A DNA stretch of 64,000 nt from Agarophyton chilense (taxonomy: Eukaryota > Rhodophyta > Florideophyceae > Gracilariales > Gracilariaceae), in contig JARGXX010000027.1 in assembly GCA_030374765.1 (NCBI GenBank), forward strand, positions 806,001 through 870,000, written 5' to 3'. Under the pieces are notes generated by a model that saw only the letters and a list, made by a program, of their open reading frames with translations, made no database searches and was not told the origin of the DNA. Made by a program: the position numbers and the translations under genes. Positions 62,913 to 64,000 of this stretch are shown piece after piece. Within the stretch, counting starts at the first letter, position 1. Every line of letters begins with the position of its first letter.

Positions 62913-63251
62913 CTATCCACTGCGGAATAACAAAACGGCTGTCTTTTCGATGTAGAAGTACAGGAATCCCGAAGTTTCGTGTGTGACATAGCTTCCAAAA
63001 TGGCGGCCCACTATGCAATGCCAGGAGGGTTGATAGCGATTGTCAAACTCCTTCTTCAGAAACTTGGCCATATCGCGCTCAAGCTCGAAGCGATCAAGCG
63101 CTGTCAGCGCAAGCTCAATGGCTTTACGCTGCATGTCCTCCGGCATATCGGCGGACTTAACGACGACGCGGGGCTGCTTGTCTACTGGTACGAATTTTTG
63201 GTCCGCCACTTGGCCGCGGACTGCGCCGGGCGCTTCGGCTGCAGTCGTCAT
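62913..63251 (-). CDS. DYNLL: Dynein light chain LC8-type protein
   Basis: A 112-residue protein from [10 protein letters not shown] at 63251. The frame stays open to 63368, but the extra 39 residues have no counterpart in the family. The core [59 protein letters not shown] and AVLLFRSG is a nearly complete match to LC8 (about 89 residues), including the strand-swapped dimer segment and the binding groove around [10 protein letters not shown]8 is a dimerisation hub for many partners and also a subunit of dynein. The 28-residue Ala/Gly/Val N-terminal extension is extra. One exon. It lies about 1 kb upstream of the formin on the same strand; I infer no functional link. Confidence 0.95.
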   Translation of the reverse strand: MTTAAEAPGAVRGQVADQKFVPVDKQPRVVVKSADMPEDMQRKAIELALTALDRFELERDMAKFLKKEFDNRYQPSWHCIVGRHFGSYVTHETSGFLYFYIEKTAVLLFRSG

Positions 63252-64000
63252 GTCGTAAGATTGGTTCAATGAATGTGCTGAAGGCGGTGTGATGTGCACG
63301 GGGAAACGGGGAAGATGGGCGCGGAAGACGGGCCAGGGGCGATGTTCACTTAGCCAAGTTGCACACACTGCGGTTTCGGTTGTGCTTGAAGAAAATTGAG
63401 CGAACGCAAGTTGTGGACTCGCAATCGAAACGCTACAAACGGAAGAGGCGGAGTTGCGGGTAGAGTGAGTTGACCAAAACCGTGCATTAGTTTTTTAAAC
63501 CTTCTTCGAAATTGAAACGCTTTGAATTTTCGGTTCATATTATCTATTTCTTATGCCAACTGTTCAAGCGAAGCAGCGCGACCGCCTCACCGCTTCACAC
63601 ACGAGATATTTTGCTGATTACCGAATCAGAGCACCCGACGCTCGGCGTCGCAAGTGCATTATTTCTACCACGAAAACGCCGGAATCTCAACATAAAATCA
63701 GATTGTCGCTCCACTCGTACACGTGGCCAACTACATGCAACGCTGTCTCCCCTGTAGCGTTGCTTGTGTCAGACAGCATTTCAGTAGGCGAACGAACAGC
63801 AGGTTAGGCAAGCGACAATGGGTCGCTCCTGAATTTCAAATTGCGTACCCAGCGCAAATCGCAAATTGCGAAAAGGTCGGGGTCCCGCAAATAAAACGGT
63901 CACTGATATTTCCATATCAAACTGAGTCAAACAGTTCACTCAGAATGTCAGCATGCTCTCGCGTCTCTTCTATGTGCAATCAAGCCACAAGGGACCTCAC
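63252..64000. other. Region upstream of LC8 to the window end
   Basis: Promoter of LC8 and unassigned sequence. The 81-84-codon frames at 63512-63807 overlap each other and look random. Around 63835-63880 short CAAATTGCG/GCAAATTGCG repeats occur. Confidence 0.4.

Noticed and set aside
1..64000. CRISPR arrays, tRNA and rRNA genes
   Set aside because: No regularly spaced short repeats and no complete cloverleaf or rRNA core sequence were recognised on either strand; the tRNA-like motifs in the Gypsy-1 LTR lack normal spacing.

Overview
The window is nuclear DNA of a eukaryote. It holds NAA15, a complex I CX9C subunit, Rheb, a formin, TEN1 and a dynein-type LC8 light chain, together with Ty1/copia, Ty3/gypsy, Tc1, MULE and PIF/Harbinger elements. 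Most genes are single uninterrupted reading frames, but TEN1 has two short GT-AG introns (78 and 100 nt). Compact, intron-poor genes in small islands between large nested LTR retrotransposons suggest a red macroalga of the Chondrus type. That is an inference from architecture, not proven by any single gene.

Layout. 1-4.0 kb is a graveyard: a copia RNase H tail, an eIF4A pseudogene and a decayed PIF/Harbinger transposase. 4.3-12.9 kb is the first gene island: a gamma-glutamylcyclotransferase-like protein (+), Rheb-like GTPase (-), NAA15 (+, divergent from Rheb) and NDUFA8 (-, convergent with NAA15). A 44-bp near-perfect hairpin lies between the last two. 13-18.3 kb has no convincing gene, only remnants of a Myb/SANT-like transposon protein and an LTR fragment.

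18.3-51.6 kb is nested retrotransposons. Gypsy-1 (18311-27117, +) has a perfect 5-bp target duplication, ATAGC. Copia-2 (about 27.4-42.7 kb, -) is split by Gypsy-2 (29455-40616, -, a chromovirus); removing Gypsy-2 restores the Copia-2 integrase frame. At 44044-51572 there are three levels: Copia-1 (44257-50825, -) inside a solo LTR of the Gypsy-2 family, inside a short solo LTR of a third family (R2).

51.7-56.3 kb holds a decayed MULE transposase ending in a SWIM zinc finger and a Tc1/mariner DD34E element with recognisable inverted repeats and TA duplications. 56.7-63.3 kb is the second gene island: TEN1 (+, three exons, visible only after splicing), a 1375-residue formin (-) with PTEN-like, C2, FH1 and FH2 regions, and LC8 (-).

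The host genes are unrelated housekeeping functions: N-terminal acetylation, respiration, TOR signalling, telomere maintenance, actin nucleation and LC8 hub binding. There is no operon-like organisation. No tRNA, rRNA or CRISPR was recognised. The least explained parts are the open frame kept in all three Gypsy-2-family LTRs, the antisense reading frames between pol and the 3' LTR of both gypsies, the 44-bp hairpin, and the formin's apparently dead phosphatase-like domain.
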